A DNA stretch of 64,000 nt from Massilia soli (GCF_016809835.1 NZ_JAFBIL020000007.1:62001-126000), one strand, 5' to 3'. Positions 45,959 to 55,807 are shown, counted from the stretch's first letter. Program-made: numbers and translations. Notes: generated by a model from the letters alone, not told the origin.

Positions 45959-47032
45959 TTAGATATCCGCACCCTGATCCACAAACACCTGCATCCGCTT
46001 CGGCTTGACCAGCAAGGTCTCGCCTTCCTTCAGCTGCAGCTGCGCGAAGCGCTCGTTGGGAATCACCGCCTCGATCAGCTGCGCGTTATCTTCGCGCTCA
46101 AGGTCCAGTTGCGCCAGCGGACCAATCGCATGCGCGCGGCGCAGCTTGACCACGATGCCCTCGGCGCCAGCGACATAACGATCCACATCCAGGTCGTGCG
46201 GTCGCACGTACGCGATGCCCTGGCTGTCCTGCACCCCGGCGTGGTCCGGCACATCGAAATTGACGCCGCCGCTGGCCAGCACGCCCTCGTGCACGCGTCC
46301 GTGGAACAGGTTCACATTGCCCAGGAAGCTGTACACGAAAGGCGATGCCGGATGGTTGTACACAGCGTCCGGCGTGCCAAGCTGCTCCACCGTACCCTTG
46401 TTCATCAACACCACCTGGTCGGCCACTTCCAGCGCCTCTTCCTGGTCGTGCGTGACGAAGATGCTGGTGACGTGCAGCTCGTCGTGCAGGCGGCGCAGCC
46501 AGCGCCGCAGTTCCTTGCGCACCTTCGCGTCGAGCGCGCCGAACGGCTCGTCGAGCAGCAGCACGCGCGGTTCCACCGCCAGCGCGCGGGCCAGCGCAAT
46601 ACGCTGTCTCTGCCCGCCCGAGAGCTGCGGCGGATAGCGGTCGTGCAGCCAGTCCAGCTGCACCAGTTCGAGCAGCTGCTTGACCTTCTGGCGAATCTGG
46701 TCTTCGCTCGGCCGTTCCTTGCGCGGCTTGACGCGCAGGCCGAACGCGACGTTTTCAAACACCGTCATGTGCTTGAACAGCGCATAGTGCTGGAACACGA
46801 AGCCGACCTGGCGCTCGCGCACATGGCGCGCTGATGCGTCGTCGCCGTCGAGCAGCACCTGGCCCGAGTCCGGGTGCTCAAGGCCCGCGATAATGCGCAG
46901 CAGCGTGGTCTTGCCGCAGCCTGAAGGCCCGAGCAGCGCGGTCAGTTCGCCTTGCGGGAACTGCAGCGAGACGTTATCGAGGGCGACGAATTCGCCAAAG
47001 CGTTTGTTGATGTTCCTGACTTCGATGGTCAT
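45959..47032 (-). CDS. cysA: Sulfate/thiosulfate ABC transporter ATP-binding protein
   Basis: A 357-residue ATPase. Walker [10 protein letters not shown] (about 34-42), signature [15 protein letters not shown], Walker [13 protein letters not shown] and a C-terminal TOBE region are present. The [17 protein letters not shown]-terminus is typical of CysA. It energises import of sulfate and thiosulfate with CysT and CysW, whose genes lie upstream on the same strand with only 1 bp between cysW and cysA. Confidence 0.95.
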   Translation of the reverse strand: MTIEVRNINKRFGEFVALDNVSLQFPQGELTALLGPSGCGKTTLLRIIAGLEHPDSGQVLLDGDDASARHVRERQVGFVFQHYALFKHMTVFENVAFGLRVKPRKERPSEDQIRQKVKQLLELVQLDWLHDRYPPQLSGGQRQRIALARALAVEPRVLLLDEPFGALDAKVRKELRRWLRRLHDELHVTSIFVTHDQEEALEVADQVVLMNKGTVEQLGTPDAVYNHPASPFVYSFLGNVNLFHGRVHEGVLASGGVNFDVPDHAGVQDSQGIAYVRPHDLDVDRYVAGAEGIVVKLRRAHAIGPLAQLDLEREDNAQLIEAVIPNERFAQLQLKEGETLLVKPKRMQVFVDQGADI

Positions 47033-47033
47033 G

Positions 47034-47948
47034 TCATTGCTCCAGAATGCGTGCTGCTGCGGTGTCTGTCGGCGTCGATTCGTGCAGTCGCCATTCGACG
47101 AAGGTCTTGATCGCCAGGGTCACCAGCGCCAGCAAGGCCAGCAGCGAGGCGACGGCGAAGGCCGCGGTGAAGTTGTATTCGTTGTAGAGGATTTCGACGT
47201 GCAGCGGCATGGTATTGGTCTCGCCGCGGATATGGCCGGACACCACCGACACCGCGCCAAACTCGCCCATCGCCCGCGCGTTGCACAGGATGACGCCATA
47301 CAGCAGGCCCCACTTGATGTTCGGCAGCGTCACCCGCCAGAACGTGCTCCAGCCCGACGCGCCCAGCACCAGCGCGGCCTCTTCTTCCTCGTTGCCTTGC
47401 GCCTGCATCAGCGGAATGAGTTCGCGCGCCACAAACGGGAAGGTAATGAACACAGTGGCCAGCACGATGCCCGGCACCGCGAACAGGATCTTGATGTCGT
47501 TCTCCATCAGCCAGGCGCCAAACCATCCCTCGGCGCCGAACATCAGCACATAGATCAGGCCCGCGATCACCGGCGACACCGAGAACGGCAGGTCGATCAG
47601 CGTGAGCAGCACGTTCTTGCCGCGGAATTCGAACTTGGCAATCGACCAGGCGGCGCAGACGCCGAACACGAGGTTCAGCGGCACCGAGATGGCCGCCGCG
47701 ATCAAAGTCAGCTTGATCGCGGAGATGGCGTCCGGGTCGACGATGGCGGCAAAATATTCGTCCCAGCCTTTGCCGAGCGCCTGCACGAACACGGCAACCA
47801 GCGGCACAAACAGGAACAGGGTCAGGAACACCAGCGCGATGGCGATCAGCGTGCGGCGCACCCACGCCGGCTCGAACACGTTCGACGATGCCGGCAATTC
47901 GCCGCGGCGTACCGCGACTGGCTTCGATTCAGGGATCACGGCGCTCAT
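47034..47948 (-). CDS. cysW: Sulfate/thiosulfate ABC transporter permease CysW
   Basis: A 304-residue permease with six hydrophobic segments and the EAA loop ([25 protein letters not shown]) that contacts CysA. Its ATG (47948) overlaps the cysT stop as ATGA, and cysA follows after 1 bp. The chosen start gives an N-terminal tail of about 35 polar residues, normal for CysW. Confidence 0.95.
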   Translation of the reverse strand: MSAVIPESKPVAVRRGELPASSNVFEPAWVRRTLIAIALVFLTLFLFVPLVAVFVQALGKGWDEYFAAIVDPDAISAIKLTLIAAAISVPLNLVFGVCAAWSIAKFEFRGKNVLLTLIDLPFSVSPVIAGLIYVLMFGAEGWFGAWLMENDIKILFAVPGIVLATVFITFPFVARELIPLMQAQGNEEEEAALVLGASGWSTFWRVTLPNIKWGLLYGVILCNARAMGEFGAVSVVSGHIRGETNTMPLHVEILYNEYNFTAAFAVASLLALLALVTLAIKTFVEWRLHESTPTDTAAARILEQ

Positions 47949-48796
47949 TTCTTGCCTGCCCTTCTGCGCGTCCACGCCTGCAGCAGGTTAATCGACAGCA
48001 GCAATACAAACGACACCAGCAGCATCACCACGGCGATCGCGGTGGCGCCGGTGTAGTCGTATTGTTCGAGCTTGGTGATGATGAACAGCGGCGTGATCTC
48101 GGACACCAGCGGCAGGTTACCGGCGATGAAGATCACCGAGCCGTATTCGCCGGTGGCGCGCGCGAAGGCCAGCGCGAAGCCGGTCAGCAGCGCCGGCATC
48201 AGGTTCGGGAACACCACGCGCGCAAAGGTCTGCCACGACGAGGCGCCAAGGCTGGCGGCCGCCTCTTCAAGTTCGCGCTCGGCTTCTTCCAGCACCGGCT
48301 GGACGGTGCGCACGACGAACGGCAGCCCGATGAAGGTCAGCGCGACGACCACGCCAAGCGGCGTGAAGGCGACCTTGATGCCGACCTTGTCGAGGTACTG
48401 GCCGATCCAGCCGTTGGACGAATACAGCGCGGTCAGCGTAATGCCTGCCACCGCGGTTGGCAGCGCGAAGGGCAGGTCGACCAGCGCATCGATGAAGCGC
48501 TTGCCCGGGAAGCGGTAGCGCACCAGCACCCAGGCGACGATGCCCCCAAAAATCACGTTGATGAAGGCGCCGATCAGCGATGCGCCGAAGGTCAGGCGGT
48601 ACGAGGCCATCACGCGCTCGGAGGTGACGGCGGCCCAGAAAGCCTCCCACGTCATCGTGAAGGTTTTCAGGAATACCGCCGACAGCGGGATCAGGACGAT
48701 CAGCGCGAGGTACAGGATGGTGAAGCCGAGCGTCAGTCCAAAACCGGGCATGACCCGGAATGGCGCGCTGCGCGGCGTGGTGATTGTTACGGGCAT
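47945..48796 (-). CDS. cysT: Sulfate/thiosulfate ABC transporter permease CysT (CysU)
   Basis: A 283-residue permease beginning near residue 15 with the [17 protein letters not shown] helix and carrying the EAA-type loop ([25 protein letters not shown]). It pairs with CysW. The ATG at 48796 starts the conserved part; an upstream in-frame start at 48883 would add 29 residues with no support. No sulfate-binding protein gene (sbp or cysP) lies directly upstream; a TauE-like gene does. Confidence 0.94.
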   Translation of the reverse strand: MPVTITTPRSAPFRVMPGFGLTLGFTILYLALIVLIPLSAVFLKTFTMTWEAFWAAVTSERVMASYRLTFGASLIGAFINVIFGGIVAWVLVRYRFPGKRFIDALVDLPFALPTAVAGITLTALYSSNGWIGQYLDKVGIKVAFTPLGVVVALTFIGLPFVVRTVQPVLEEAERELEEAAASLGASSWQTFARVVFPNLMPALLTGFALAFARATGEYGSVIFIAGNLPLVSEITPLFIITKLEQYDYTGATAIAVVMLLVSFVLLLSINLLQAWTRRRAGKK

Positions 48797-48905
48797 TGGA
48801 TCCCTTTGCTTTGCATAGTGCAGATAAGGAACGATCGTCTCATGCCATGCTGATAATACCAACGAAGTAATCGTCATTTGCATAGACGATTCAGGTATTA
48901 GGTGT

Positions 48906-49679
48906 TCAGTAGATCAGTTTTGCGGCCACGCCGGTGAGTGTCATGGCGAGCAGGCCGCGCAGGAAGCGCTCAGGCACCGCGCGTGCAACCCACGAGCCAA
49001 GGGTGATGCCTGGCACCGAGCCGACCAGCAGCATCGCCAGCAGTTCCCAGTTGATCGAGCCGAGCCACCAGTGGCCGAGTGCGGCAATCGCGGTCAGCGG
49101 CACCGCGTAAGCGATGTCGGTGCCAGCCACTTCGGCCGACGTCAGGCGTGGGTAGAGCATCACCAGCAGGGTCGCGCCGATGGCGCCGGCGCCGATCGAG
49201 GACACGGTCACCAGGATGCCGAGCACGGCGCCAGAGATGATGGTGGCGGACGCCAGCGCCCTTCCCTGCAGCTGGCGTTCTGGCTTGGCGTTTATCCAGG
49301 CCAGCATTTTGCCCTTGAACACCAGCGCCACGACCGTCAGCATGACCGAGCCGGCGATCGAATAGCGGATCAGCTGGCCGATCTCGGCGTTCAGGGTGCC
49401 GAAATGGTTGAGCGCGAGCGTGGCCACCAGCGCAGCTGGCAAGGCGCCGATGCAGAGCAGCTTGACGATGTCCCAGTGCACAGTGCCGCGCAGGCGGTGG
49501 GTGAAGGTGCCAGCGGTTTTGGTGATGGAGGCGAATGCGAGGTCGGTGCCGACGGCAACCGAAGGCGGCACGCCAAACATCAGCGTGAGGAGCGGCGTCA
49601 TCAGGGAGCCGCCGCCGACGCCGGTCATCCCGACCAGCAGGCCGACCGCAAAACCCGAAACGATGTACGTCAGCAACAT
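48906..49679 (-). CDS. TauE/SafE family (TSUP) membrane protein
   Basis: A 257-residue protein with eight or so hydrophobic segments. The TSUP motif GLLVGMTGVGGGSLMTPLL is at the N-terminus, and its counterpart GAVLGILVTVSSIGAGAIGATLL near 150. Family members export sulfite, sulfoacetate or related anions. It lies 109 bp upstream of cysT on the same strand, so a role in sulfur-anion transport is likely, but neither substrate nor direction is proven. Confidence 0.88.
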   Translation of the reverse strand: MLLTYIVSGFAVGLLVGMTGVGGGSLMTPLLTLMFGVPPSVAVGTDLAFASITKTAGTFTHRLRGTVHWDIVKLLCIGALPAALVATLALNHFGTLNAEIGQLIRYSIAGSVMLTVVALVFKGKMLAWINAKPERQLQGRALASATIISGAVLGILVTVSSIGAGAIGATLLVMLYPRLTSAEVAGTDIAYAVPLTAIAALGHWWLGSINWELLAMLLVGSVPGITLGSWVARAVPERFLRGLLAMTLTGVAAKLIY

Positions 49680-49791
49680 GAAGAACCCCCAAAGTTACCA
49701 ACAGGGTAAAGGGGCTCAGCTGTAAACCAAACAACAGCTTCCTCATTTGCTTATGCGGTTTCGGGCGATTTGCGGCGCGGCCCGCGGCGTG

Positions 49792-50430
49792 TTACTTGTT
49801 CGGCTGCGGCGTCAGGCGCAAATACGGCTTCTCGGCCTTGAAACCCTTCGGATACTTTTGCTTGATCACTTCCGGGTCCTGCACGGTCAGCGGGATGATG
49901 ACGTCATCGCCATCCTTCCAGTTGCCCGGCGTGGCGACCGTGTAGCCATCGGTCAGCTGCAGGGCATCGATCACGCGCAGCACTTCGTCGAAGTTGCGCC
50001 CGGTGCTCATCGGGTAAGTGATGGTCAGGCGAATCTTCTTGTTCGGGTCGATGATGAACAGCGAACGCACCGTGGCGGTGGCCGACTGTTCCGGGTGGAT
50101 CATGTCGTACAGCGTGGACACGCTGCGGTCGGCATCGGCGATGATCGGGAAGCCGACTACGGTCTTTTGCGTCTCTTCGATGTCCTTGATCCAGACCTTG
50201 TGCTGCTCGGCCGGGTCGACCGACAAGGCAATCGCTTTCACGTTGCGCTTGTCGAACTCCGGCTTGAGTTTCGCGGTCAGACCGAGTTCAGTGGTGCAGA
50301 CGGGCGTAAAGTCGGCAGGGTGCGAAAACAGCACCACCCACGAATCGCCTGCCCACTCGTGGAAGCGAATCTTGCCGATTGAAGAGTCCTGCTCGAAATC
50401 AGGTGCGGTGTCGCCTAAACGTAATGTCAT
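49792..50430 (-). CDS. 1-Cys peroxiredoxin (Prx6 family)
   Basis: A 212-residue peroxiredoxin that reduces H2O2 and alkyl hydroperoxides. The peroxidatic cysteine is C45 in HPADFTPVCTTELG, and the long C-terminal domain (PGNWKDGDDVIIPLTV near 165) is typical of Prx6-type enzymes. I see no conserved resolving cysteine. It stands alone, between the TauE-like gene and dgkA on the same strand. Confidence 0.95.
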   Translation of the reverse strand: MTLRLGDTAPDFEQDSSIGKIRFHEWAGDSWVVLFSHPADFTPVCTTELGLTAKLKPEFDKRNVKAIALSVDPAEQHKVWIKDIEETQKTVVGFPIIADADRSVSTLYDMIHPEQSATATVRSLFIIDPNKKIRLTITYPMSTGRNFDEVLRVIDALQLTDGYTVATPGNWKDGDDVIIPLTVQDPEVIKQKYPKGFKAEKPYLRLTPQPNK

Positions 50431-50533
50431 CGTCTTCTCCCAGTAGAAAGTTTAAAAAGCCCTTGATCATGGCAAAAATGGCAGTGTTGTATTGTGCGCC
50501 AGATCGAGATTTCTAAACAAACTATCTGGTTAT

Positions 50534-50923
50534 TTAATAATAACGATTCGACAGAACGACAATCCAGGCCAGCGCAGCAATCATGATCGACAGCGCCACT
50601 GCCGCGCTGCCCAGGTCCTTGGCGCGTTTGGACAGCGGATGGCGTTCGAGCGAAATGCGGTCGACGACGGCCTCGATTGCCGAATTGATGATTTCGACCA
50701 GCAATACCAGCAGCAGCACCGAGATCAGGAATACTTTCTGGAATGCCGAGATGGGAAGCATCAGTGCCACGACGGTTGCGATCAGCACAACGATCACTTC
50801 CTGGCGGAACGCGTATTCGTTGCCCCAAGCCGCGCGGAAGCCATCGATCGAGTTGACGAAGGCGGCAATGATGCGCCGGAATCCGCCCTTGCTTTTGAAT
50901 TGACTGACTGGTTGTTGTTCCAT
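50534..50923 (-). CDS. dgkA: Diacylglycerol kinase
   Basis: A 129-residue trimeric membrane kinase that recycles diacylglycerol from membrane-derived oligosaccharide synthesis to phosphatidic acid. Three hydrophobic helices are visible; the signature EIINSAIEAVVDR contains the catalytic Glu and the ATP-binding Asn and Asp. It is divergent from the iclR-type gene across 114 bp. Confidence 0.95.
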   Translation of the reverse strand: MEQQPVSQFKSKGGFRRIIAAFVNSIDGFRAAWGNEYAFRQEVIVVLIATVVALMLPISAFQKVFLISVLLLVLLVEIINSAIEAVVDRISLERHPLSKRAKDLGSAAVALSIMIAALAWIVVLSNRYY

Positions 50924-50973
50924 GGGGTTCTATATCGGCTTGTCGATTTCCTATTATGCCCCAGAGAGGGCGA

Positions 50974-51003
50974 TTGCCAGTTCTTTTCACATTGTGGTAT
51001 AAA
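50974..51003 (+). promoter_or_regulatory. Possible promoter of the IclR regulator gene
   Basis: TTGCCA (50974-50979) and TATAAA (50998-51003) are separated by 18 bp, 34 bp before the ATG. A second -10-like TATACT lies at 51013-51018. Tentative. Confidence 0.4.
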
Positions 51004-51037
51004 GAACGTACTTATACTGCACCGCACCAACCACATC

Positions 51038-51817
51038 ATGAAAATGGAAACTGTCGAACCAGCGAAGACGTCGATCCAGGTCATCGAGCGGATGGTCGCC
51101 TTGCTCGATGCGCTCGCGACCTATTCCGACCCGGTCAGCCTGAAGGAATTGTCGAAGGTGTCTGGCCTGCACCCGTCGACCGCGCACCGGATCCTGAACG
51201 ATATGGTGGTTACCCGCTTTGTCGATCGCGTCGAACCAGGGACCTACCGCCTCGGCATGCGCCTGCTCGAACTGGGCAACGTGGTCAAGAGCCGGCTGTC
51301 TGTCCGTGAGGCCGCCCTCGAGTTCATGCGCGGCCTCCACAAGAAAACCCAGCAAACGATTAACTTATCTGTACGGCAAGGTGACGAGATCGTCTACATC
51401 GACCGCGCCTTTTCCGAGCGCTCCGGCATGCAGGTGGTGCGGGCAATTGGCGGCCGCGGCCCGCTGCATCTGACCTCGACCGGCAAACTGTTCTTGTCGG
51501 TGGACGAGCCGAAAGCGATCCGCGCGTATGCCACGCGCACCGGCCTGGCCGGGCACAACAAAAATTCGATCACCGATCTGTCGAAGCTCGAACGCGAGCT
51601 GAGCCTGGTGCGGGCGCGCGGCTATGCGCGCGATAATGAAGAACTGGAACTTGGCGTGCGCTGTATGGCGGCGGGAATCCATGACGATTCCGGCAAGCTG
51701 GTCGCCGGGTTATCGATTTCTGCGCCGGCCGATCGCTTGCAGGAAGAATGGCTGGAAGACCTGGTCACGACCGCGGCGCAAATTTCGGCCACCTTGGGCT
51801 ATTCGCCGGTGCGGTAA
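51038..51817 (+). CDS. IclR family transcriptional regulator
   Basis: A 259-residue regulator. An N-terminal winged helix-turn-helix (about 12-72; SLKELSKVSGLHPSTAHRIL) precedes the IclR effector-binding domain (about 85-255) with RGPLHLTSTGKLFL. IclR proteins sense small carboxylic or aromatic compounds and act on neighbouring catabolic genes, but no such genes are adjacent; dgkA is divergent. I chose ATG 51038; an internal ATG at 51044 is also possible. Confidence 0.92.
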   Translation: MKMETVEPAKTSIQVIERMVALLDALATYSDPVSLKELSKVSGLHPSTAHRILNDMVVTRFVDRVEPGTYRLGMRLLELGNVVKSRLSVREAALEFMRGLHKKTQQTINLSVRQGDEIVYIDRAFSERSGMQVVRAIGGRGPLHLTSTGKLFLSVDEPKAIRAYATRTGLAGHNKNSITDLSKLERELSLVRARGYARDNEELELGVRCMAAGIHDDSGKLVAGLSISAPADRLQEEWLEDLVTTAAQISATLGYSPVR

Positions 51818-51874
51818 CAGCAGCGCGTGCAGGCAAAACATGGCGATGCCACCGTTAAATGCGGCATCCCCTCC

Positions 51875-51979
51875 GTCCTTCCCGCGCAGGCGGGAATCCA
51901 TACAGAAGCCGGGTAGCGGATCGGGGGTCTCGCGGTTACCGCACCCCTGGTATGGGTGCCCGCCTGCGCGGGCACGACG
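51875..51979. repeat. Pair of inverted intergenic palindromes
   Basis: Two hairpin units in opposite orientation: TTCCCGCGCAGGCGGGAA within 51875-51902 and TATGGGTGCCCGCCTGCG within 51951-51979. They share the TATGGRTNCCCGC...GCGGGNA design with the single unit at 10815-10834. Such head-to-head pairs recall REP/BIME elements. They lie between the IclR gene and pbpG, whose ends converge. Confidence 0.75.
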
Positions 51980-51986
51980 TGGCGGC

Positions 51987-52013
51987 AAAAAAAAACGGAA
52001 CCCTTGGGTTCCG
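51987..52013 (-). terminator. Terminator of pbpG (bidirectional)
   Basis: CGGAACCC (51996-52003) pairs with GGGTTCCG (52006-52013). On the minus strand nine T follow (complement of 51987-51995); on the plus strand CTTTTT follows, so it can also stop transcription from the IclR side. Confidence 0.9.
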
Positions 52014-52030
52014 CTTTTTCTAGGGGCTGT

Positions 52031-53104
52031 TTATGACAAGCCAGGCGGCTTGAGCGCTTCAAGCCAGCGCCGCATCCGTCCGGCATCGGCGGTACGCGAC
52101 TGCTTGCCTTTGGAATCGAGGAACACCATGATGACGGCGCGGCCCTGGATAATCGTCTGCATCACCAGGCAACGCCCTGCTTCGTTGATGAAGCCGGTCT
52201 TCTGCAAGCCGATATCCCAGTCCGGCGACGACACCAGATAGTTCGTATTGCGGTACTGGACCTGGCGGCCGCTCGCCGCGACCGACGAGGCCGGATCGGT
52301 CGAGAACTCGCGCAGCAGCGGCTGCTGGTGCGCCGCCATGACCAGCTTGGCAAGGTCGCGTGCGCTGGCCACATTGCGGCTCGACAAGCCACTGGAGTCG
52401 ACATAGCGGGTGTCCGACATGCCCAGCTCATGCGCCTTGGCATTCATTGCGGCGACAAAGCCCTGGATGCCGCCCGGATAATTGCGTCCCAGCGCGGCAG
52501 CGGCGCGGTTTTCCGAGCTCATCAGCGCGATATGCAGCATTTCGCGGCGGGTCAGGCGCGAGCCGACGCGCAGGCGCGAGGTGGTGAACTTTTCGCGGTC
52601 AACATCGTCGTCCGTGACGGTGAGCGTCTCGTCCATGTCCTGTTGCGCCTCGACGACGATCAGGCCGGTCATCAGCTTGGTGATCGATGCGATCGGCAAC
52701 GCCACGCCGGCGTTCTTTTCAAACAGGACTTCGGAATTGGTCTGGTCAAGCACCAGCGCGACGCTGGAGGACAGGTCGAGCGGATCGCGCGTGAGGTTGA
52801 GGCCGGCCTTGTCGCCCGCGGTCATTGCGCGCACGACGGGCGCGGCGTAAGTCGCGCTCTGGTACACAACCTTGCGCTTGCCGCGCACGGTGATCACGCG
52901 GCGCACGGCTTTGCCGCGCGTGCTCACGTTGACGCGCTTGGAGGCCGCTTCCTTGCGCTTGTAGCGCTGCTTCTTGGCAGCGCTTTTCTTGGCCTTTTGC
53001 TTGCTGACTGTCGCCGAGCTGCTGCGCTGCTCCACCTTGGCCGCCTCTGCAGGGGTCAGGGCAAACAACAGGGAAATAAAAGCACTCAAGGCAAACTTAA
53101 ACAT
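52031..53104 (-). CDS. pbpG: D-alanyl-D-alanine endopeptidase (PBP7 type)
   Basis: A 357-residue S11-family penicillin-binding protein that cuts peptidoglycan cross-links. A signal peptide (1-21, ending AEA) and a Lys/Arg-rich linker (about 25-70) lead to the catalytic domain with SxxK in SITKLM, SxN in SSENRA and KTG in LQKTGFINEAG. The very basic linker is longer than in E. coli PBP7 and could bind the cell wall or nucleic acid. A strong terminator follows. Confidence 0.93.
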   Translation of the reverse strand: MFKFALSAFISLLFALTPAEAAKVEQRSSSATVSKQKAKKSAAKKQRYKRKEAASKRVNVSTRGKAVRRVITVRGKRKVVYQSATYAAPVVRAMTAGDKAGLNLTRDPLDLSSSVALVLDQTNSEVLFEKNAGVALPIASITKLMTGLIVVEAQQDMDETLTVTDDDVDREKFTTSRLRVGSRLTRREMLHIALMSSENRAAAALGRNYPGGIQGFVAAMNAKAHELGMSDTRYVDSSGLSSRNVASARDLAKLVMAAHQQPLLREFSTDPASSVAASGRQVQYRNTNYLVSSPDWDIGLQKTGFINEAGRCLVMQTIIQGRAVIMVFLDSKGKQSRTADAGRMRRWLEALKPPGLS

Positions 53105-53259
53105 CTTGACCTTCCTTTGAAGCCGACGGATTCACATCTAGTTGCAGTGTAGCAAAACACTCGGCAAGCACAAGCGATTTAACATTTGAGGCGAGCCCGG
53201 CGCAACAGAGAATGCGCAATGAACAACAAATATCTCTTCTGTTTCAACACTATACGCGT

Positions 53260-53955
53260 TTATTCAAGAAACCGCGTGAAGCCCGAGACCGGTTCGCGCT
53301 CGGTAATGAGTGAATTTTCAATCTTGCTACTGTCGGCAAAACCCAGCGCCATCCCGCATACCACCATCTCGTTGGCAGGCAAGTCCAGCTGATCAGCGAT
53401 GATGCGGTGGAACTGGGTAAATGCCGCTTGCGGACAGGTATCGAGACCGCGCCCGCGCGCGGCGATCATGATATTTTCCAGGAACATGCCGTAATCGAGC
53501 CAGGAACCCTGGTCCATCACACGGTCGATGGTAAACAGTAGACCAACTGGCGCGTCAAAAAATCGGTAGTTGCGCGCATGCTGTGCGGCCATCCCTGCTT
53601 TATTGTCGCGCGTCAAACCGAGCAGCGCGTACAGGTCCCAGCCCACCTTGCGGCGCCGGTCGATGAACGGGGAAATCCATTCGCGCGGATAGTAAGCGTA
53701 CTCTTCCGTGTGCTCCTTTGCCTGGGCCGGGTCGGCGTAGGCCGCCGTGATCGCATCGGACAAGCGCTGCTTTGCCTGCCCGGTGACGACGACCACCTTC
53801 CAGGGCTGGGTATTGGTGCCCGATGGGGCGCGCGACGCGACCTCAAGAATCTTCTCGATATCTTCCCGCGCCACCTCGGTCGGCAGAAATGCACGGATTG
53901 AACGGCGCGAGGTGATGGCGGCGTCGACGATTTCCTGTTGCTGGCTTGCGATCAT
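53260..53955 (-). CDS. Nitroreductase family flavoprotein
   Basis: A 231-residue FMN-dependent nitroreductase-like enzyme with TSRRSIRAFLPTEV at the N-terminus, APSGTNTQPWKVVVV near 47, and the C-terminal GMALGFAD. It would reduce nitroaromatics or quinones with NAD(P)H; the natural substrate is unknown. Its start overlaps the stop of the EamA transporter gene as ATGA, so both are translated from one mRNA. Confidence 0.92.
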   Translation of the reverse strand: MIASQQQEIVDAAITSRRSIRAFLPTEVAREDIEKILEVASRAPSGTNTQPWKVVVVTGQAKQRLSDAITAAYADPAQAKEHTEEYAYYPREWISPFIDRRRKVGWDLYALLGLTRDNKAGMAAQHARNYRFFDAPVGLLFTIDRVMDQGSWLDYGMFLENIMIAARGRGLDTCPQAAFTQFHRIIADQLDLPANEMVVCGMALGFADSSKIENSLITEREPVSGFTRFLE

Positions 53956-54866
53956 GATTTCTCCTGTTTTCTAACAACCAATGCGACACCGGCGACGGCG
54001 ACCAGCATGCCGGCCACGCCGGCCAGGCTGAGCGACTCGCCGAAGACCAGCCACGCCATGATGGCGGTGGTGGGCGGGGTCAGGTACATCAGGCTGGTGA
54101 CCGACGTGGCCGCGCTGCGCCGGATTAACTTGAACAGCAGGAACGTGGCGCCGATCGACAGCACCACGCCGGACCACAGCAGCGCACCGATGAATTCGCC
54201 GGTCCATTCTACTGTGGCAAAGCCCGGATCGAGCCCCTCGAACAGCCATGCCAGCGGCAGAATAAGCGCCAACGAGGCGCTAAACTGGACCGCGGTGCCA
54301 GTGCGCAAGTCAAATTGCGGGCAGAAATGGCGCTGGTACATCGTGCCCGTGGTGATGGACAACAGTGCGAACAGGGTCAGCGCGATCGGCAGTGCAGACA
54401 ATCCGGTCAGGTTCATCTTTGAATACACCACCAGCGCCACGCCTGCCAGCCCAAGCAGCAGCCCGACCCACTGGATCCGCCTGACCTTCTCGCCGATCAG
54501 CGGCGCCGCGGCCGCTGTCAGGATCGGCTGCATGCCGACGATCAGCGCCGTTACCCCGGCAGGCATGCCCAGCTTGATCGCGCACCACACGCCACCGATG
54601 TAACCGGCCTGCAACAGCAGGCCGGCGACTGCCAGGTGCATGATGCTGCCGGTCGGCCACGGCGCCCGGACCAGCAGCACCCACGGCAGCAGGACGGCCA
54701 GCACCAGCGCGCAGCGCAAGACGATAAAGGTCAGCGGCGGCGCATACGGGAGGCCGAACTTGGCCACGATGAAGCCGGTGCTCCACAAGAAAACAAACAA
54801 GATCGGGATCGGCGACAGCCACGACGAGTGACGCGATGCAACATTTGCAGCAGTTTCGTTTGACAT
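53952..54866 (-). CDS. EamA/DMT-family transporter 2
   Basis: A 304-residue transporter with ten hydrophobic segments and two EamA repeats (WSTGFIVAKFGLPYAPPL near 30 and a second from about 155). It is a paralogue of the protein at 39465-40367 but not close in sequence. It is cotranscribed with the nitroreductase, so export of a nitro- or aromatic compound is possible but speculative. Confidence 0.9.
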   Translation of the reverse strand: MSNETAANVASRHSSWLSPIPILFVFLWSTGFIVAKFGLPYAPPLTFIVLRCALVLAVLLPWVLLVRAPWPTGSIMHLAVAGLLLQAGYIGGVWCAIKLGMPAGVTALIVGMQPILTAAAAPLIGEKVRRIQWVGLLLGLAGVALVVYSKMNLTGLSALPIALTLFALLSITTGTMYQRHFCPQFDLRTGTAVQFSASLALILPLAWLFEGLDPGFATVEWTGEFIGALLWSGVVLSIGATFLLFKLIRRSAATSVTSLMYLTPPTTAIMAWLVFGESLSLAGVAGMLVAVAGVALVVRKQEKS

Positions 54867-55215
54867 AGATCAATAAGCGCTCAAGCGCGGCTAAACGTTG
54901 CGGTGCGCTCGCATAATATGTCCGCTGCGCAAAAAATCAGTCTAACATGGGCGGGTCAGGGGCGTAGCGGCCCGGTCAATCCTCACAGATAATCACCATG
55001 GCGACGGTAAACATTCTTATGAGAAACGATATCCGGAAAATCGCGTGAAATTAAATGGTGCACCGCACAATCATCGCTTGACTTGCGGTTCAATTTCATT
55101 AAAATAGGACTTTGTTGCGCTGCACAACGCGGCCAAGATATCGAGATTCCTGCTTCACCGGTAGTTTGGCAACATTGACTAAATAAAACGTTATCAATAC
55201 ATCTGGAGAATAAAT
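54867..55215. promoter_or_regulatory. Promoter region of the phasin gene
   Basis: A 349-bp region with no gene that I can support. Its right half is AT-rich. It holds a good sigma-70-like promoter at 55078-55105 and TTGACT at 55174-55179. GGAG lies before the phasin ATG. The left part probably contains the promoter of the EamA transporter 2 unit. Confidence 0.55.
55078..55105 (+). promoter_or_regulatory. Predicted promoter of the phasin gene
   Basis: TTGACT (55078-55083) and TAAAAT (55100-55105) are spaced by 16 bp. Transcription would begin near 55112 and leave about 100 nt of leader. A PhaR operator cannot be identified with confidence. Confidence 0.6.
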
Positions 55216-55785
55216 ATGTTTGCATTCCCTGAACAAATTTCGAACGCCACCAAAGCCAACATGGAAGCCCAGTTCGCGATGTTTTCGTCGCTGACCACCA
55301 AAGCTTTCGAAGGCATGGAAAAGCTGGTTGAACTGAACCTGACCGCGGCCAAAGCCACGCTGGAAGAGTCGTCGCAGACCGCCAAGCAGCTGATGAGCGC
55401 AAAGAACCCACAAGAATTCTTCACCCTGTCCGCAGCCCAGGCTCAGCCAACCGCTGAAAAGGCGATGTCGTACGGCCGCCAGGTTGCTGCCATCGCCACC
55501 GGCGCGCAGCAAGAGTTCACCCGCGCCGCTGAGGAACAGATCGCTGAAGGCGGCCGCAAGGTTCTGTCGCTGGTTGACGAAGTCACCAAAAACGCACCAG
55601 CCGGCACCGAAAACGCCGTTGCCGCGTTCAAGGCAGGCCTGACCAACGCCAGCGCCGGTTACGAGCAGTTCACCAAGACCGCCAAGCAAGCCGCCCAGGT
55701 CGTGGAAACCAACGTTACCGCAGCAGTGACCCAGTTCTCGCAAGCGGCTGAAAAAGCGACCGCACGCGCGACCGCCAAGGTGTAA
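55216..55785 (+). CDS. phaP: Phasin family protein
   Basis: A 189-residue helical, Ala/Lys/Glu-rich phasin. It starts [17 protein letters not shown] and contains the family core with [20 protein letters not shown] near 30-55. Phasins coat polyhydroxyalkanoate granules and control their size. No phaC, phaA, phaB or phaR gene is in the window. It has its own promoter and a strong terminator, as expected for an abundant protein. Confidence 0.93.
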   Translation: MFAFPEQISNATKANMEAQFAMFSSLTTKAFEGMEKLVELNLTAAKATLEESSQTAKQLMSAKNPQEFFTLSAAQAQPTAEKAMSYGRQVAAIATGAQQEFTRAAEEQIAEGGRKVLSLVDEVTKNAPAGTENAVAAFKAGLTNASAGYEQFTKTAKQAAQVVETNVTAAVTQFSQAAEKATARATAKV

Positions 55786-55807
55786 TACGCTTTCGCCAGC
55801 AGTAAGC

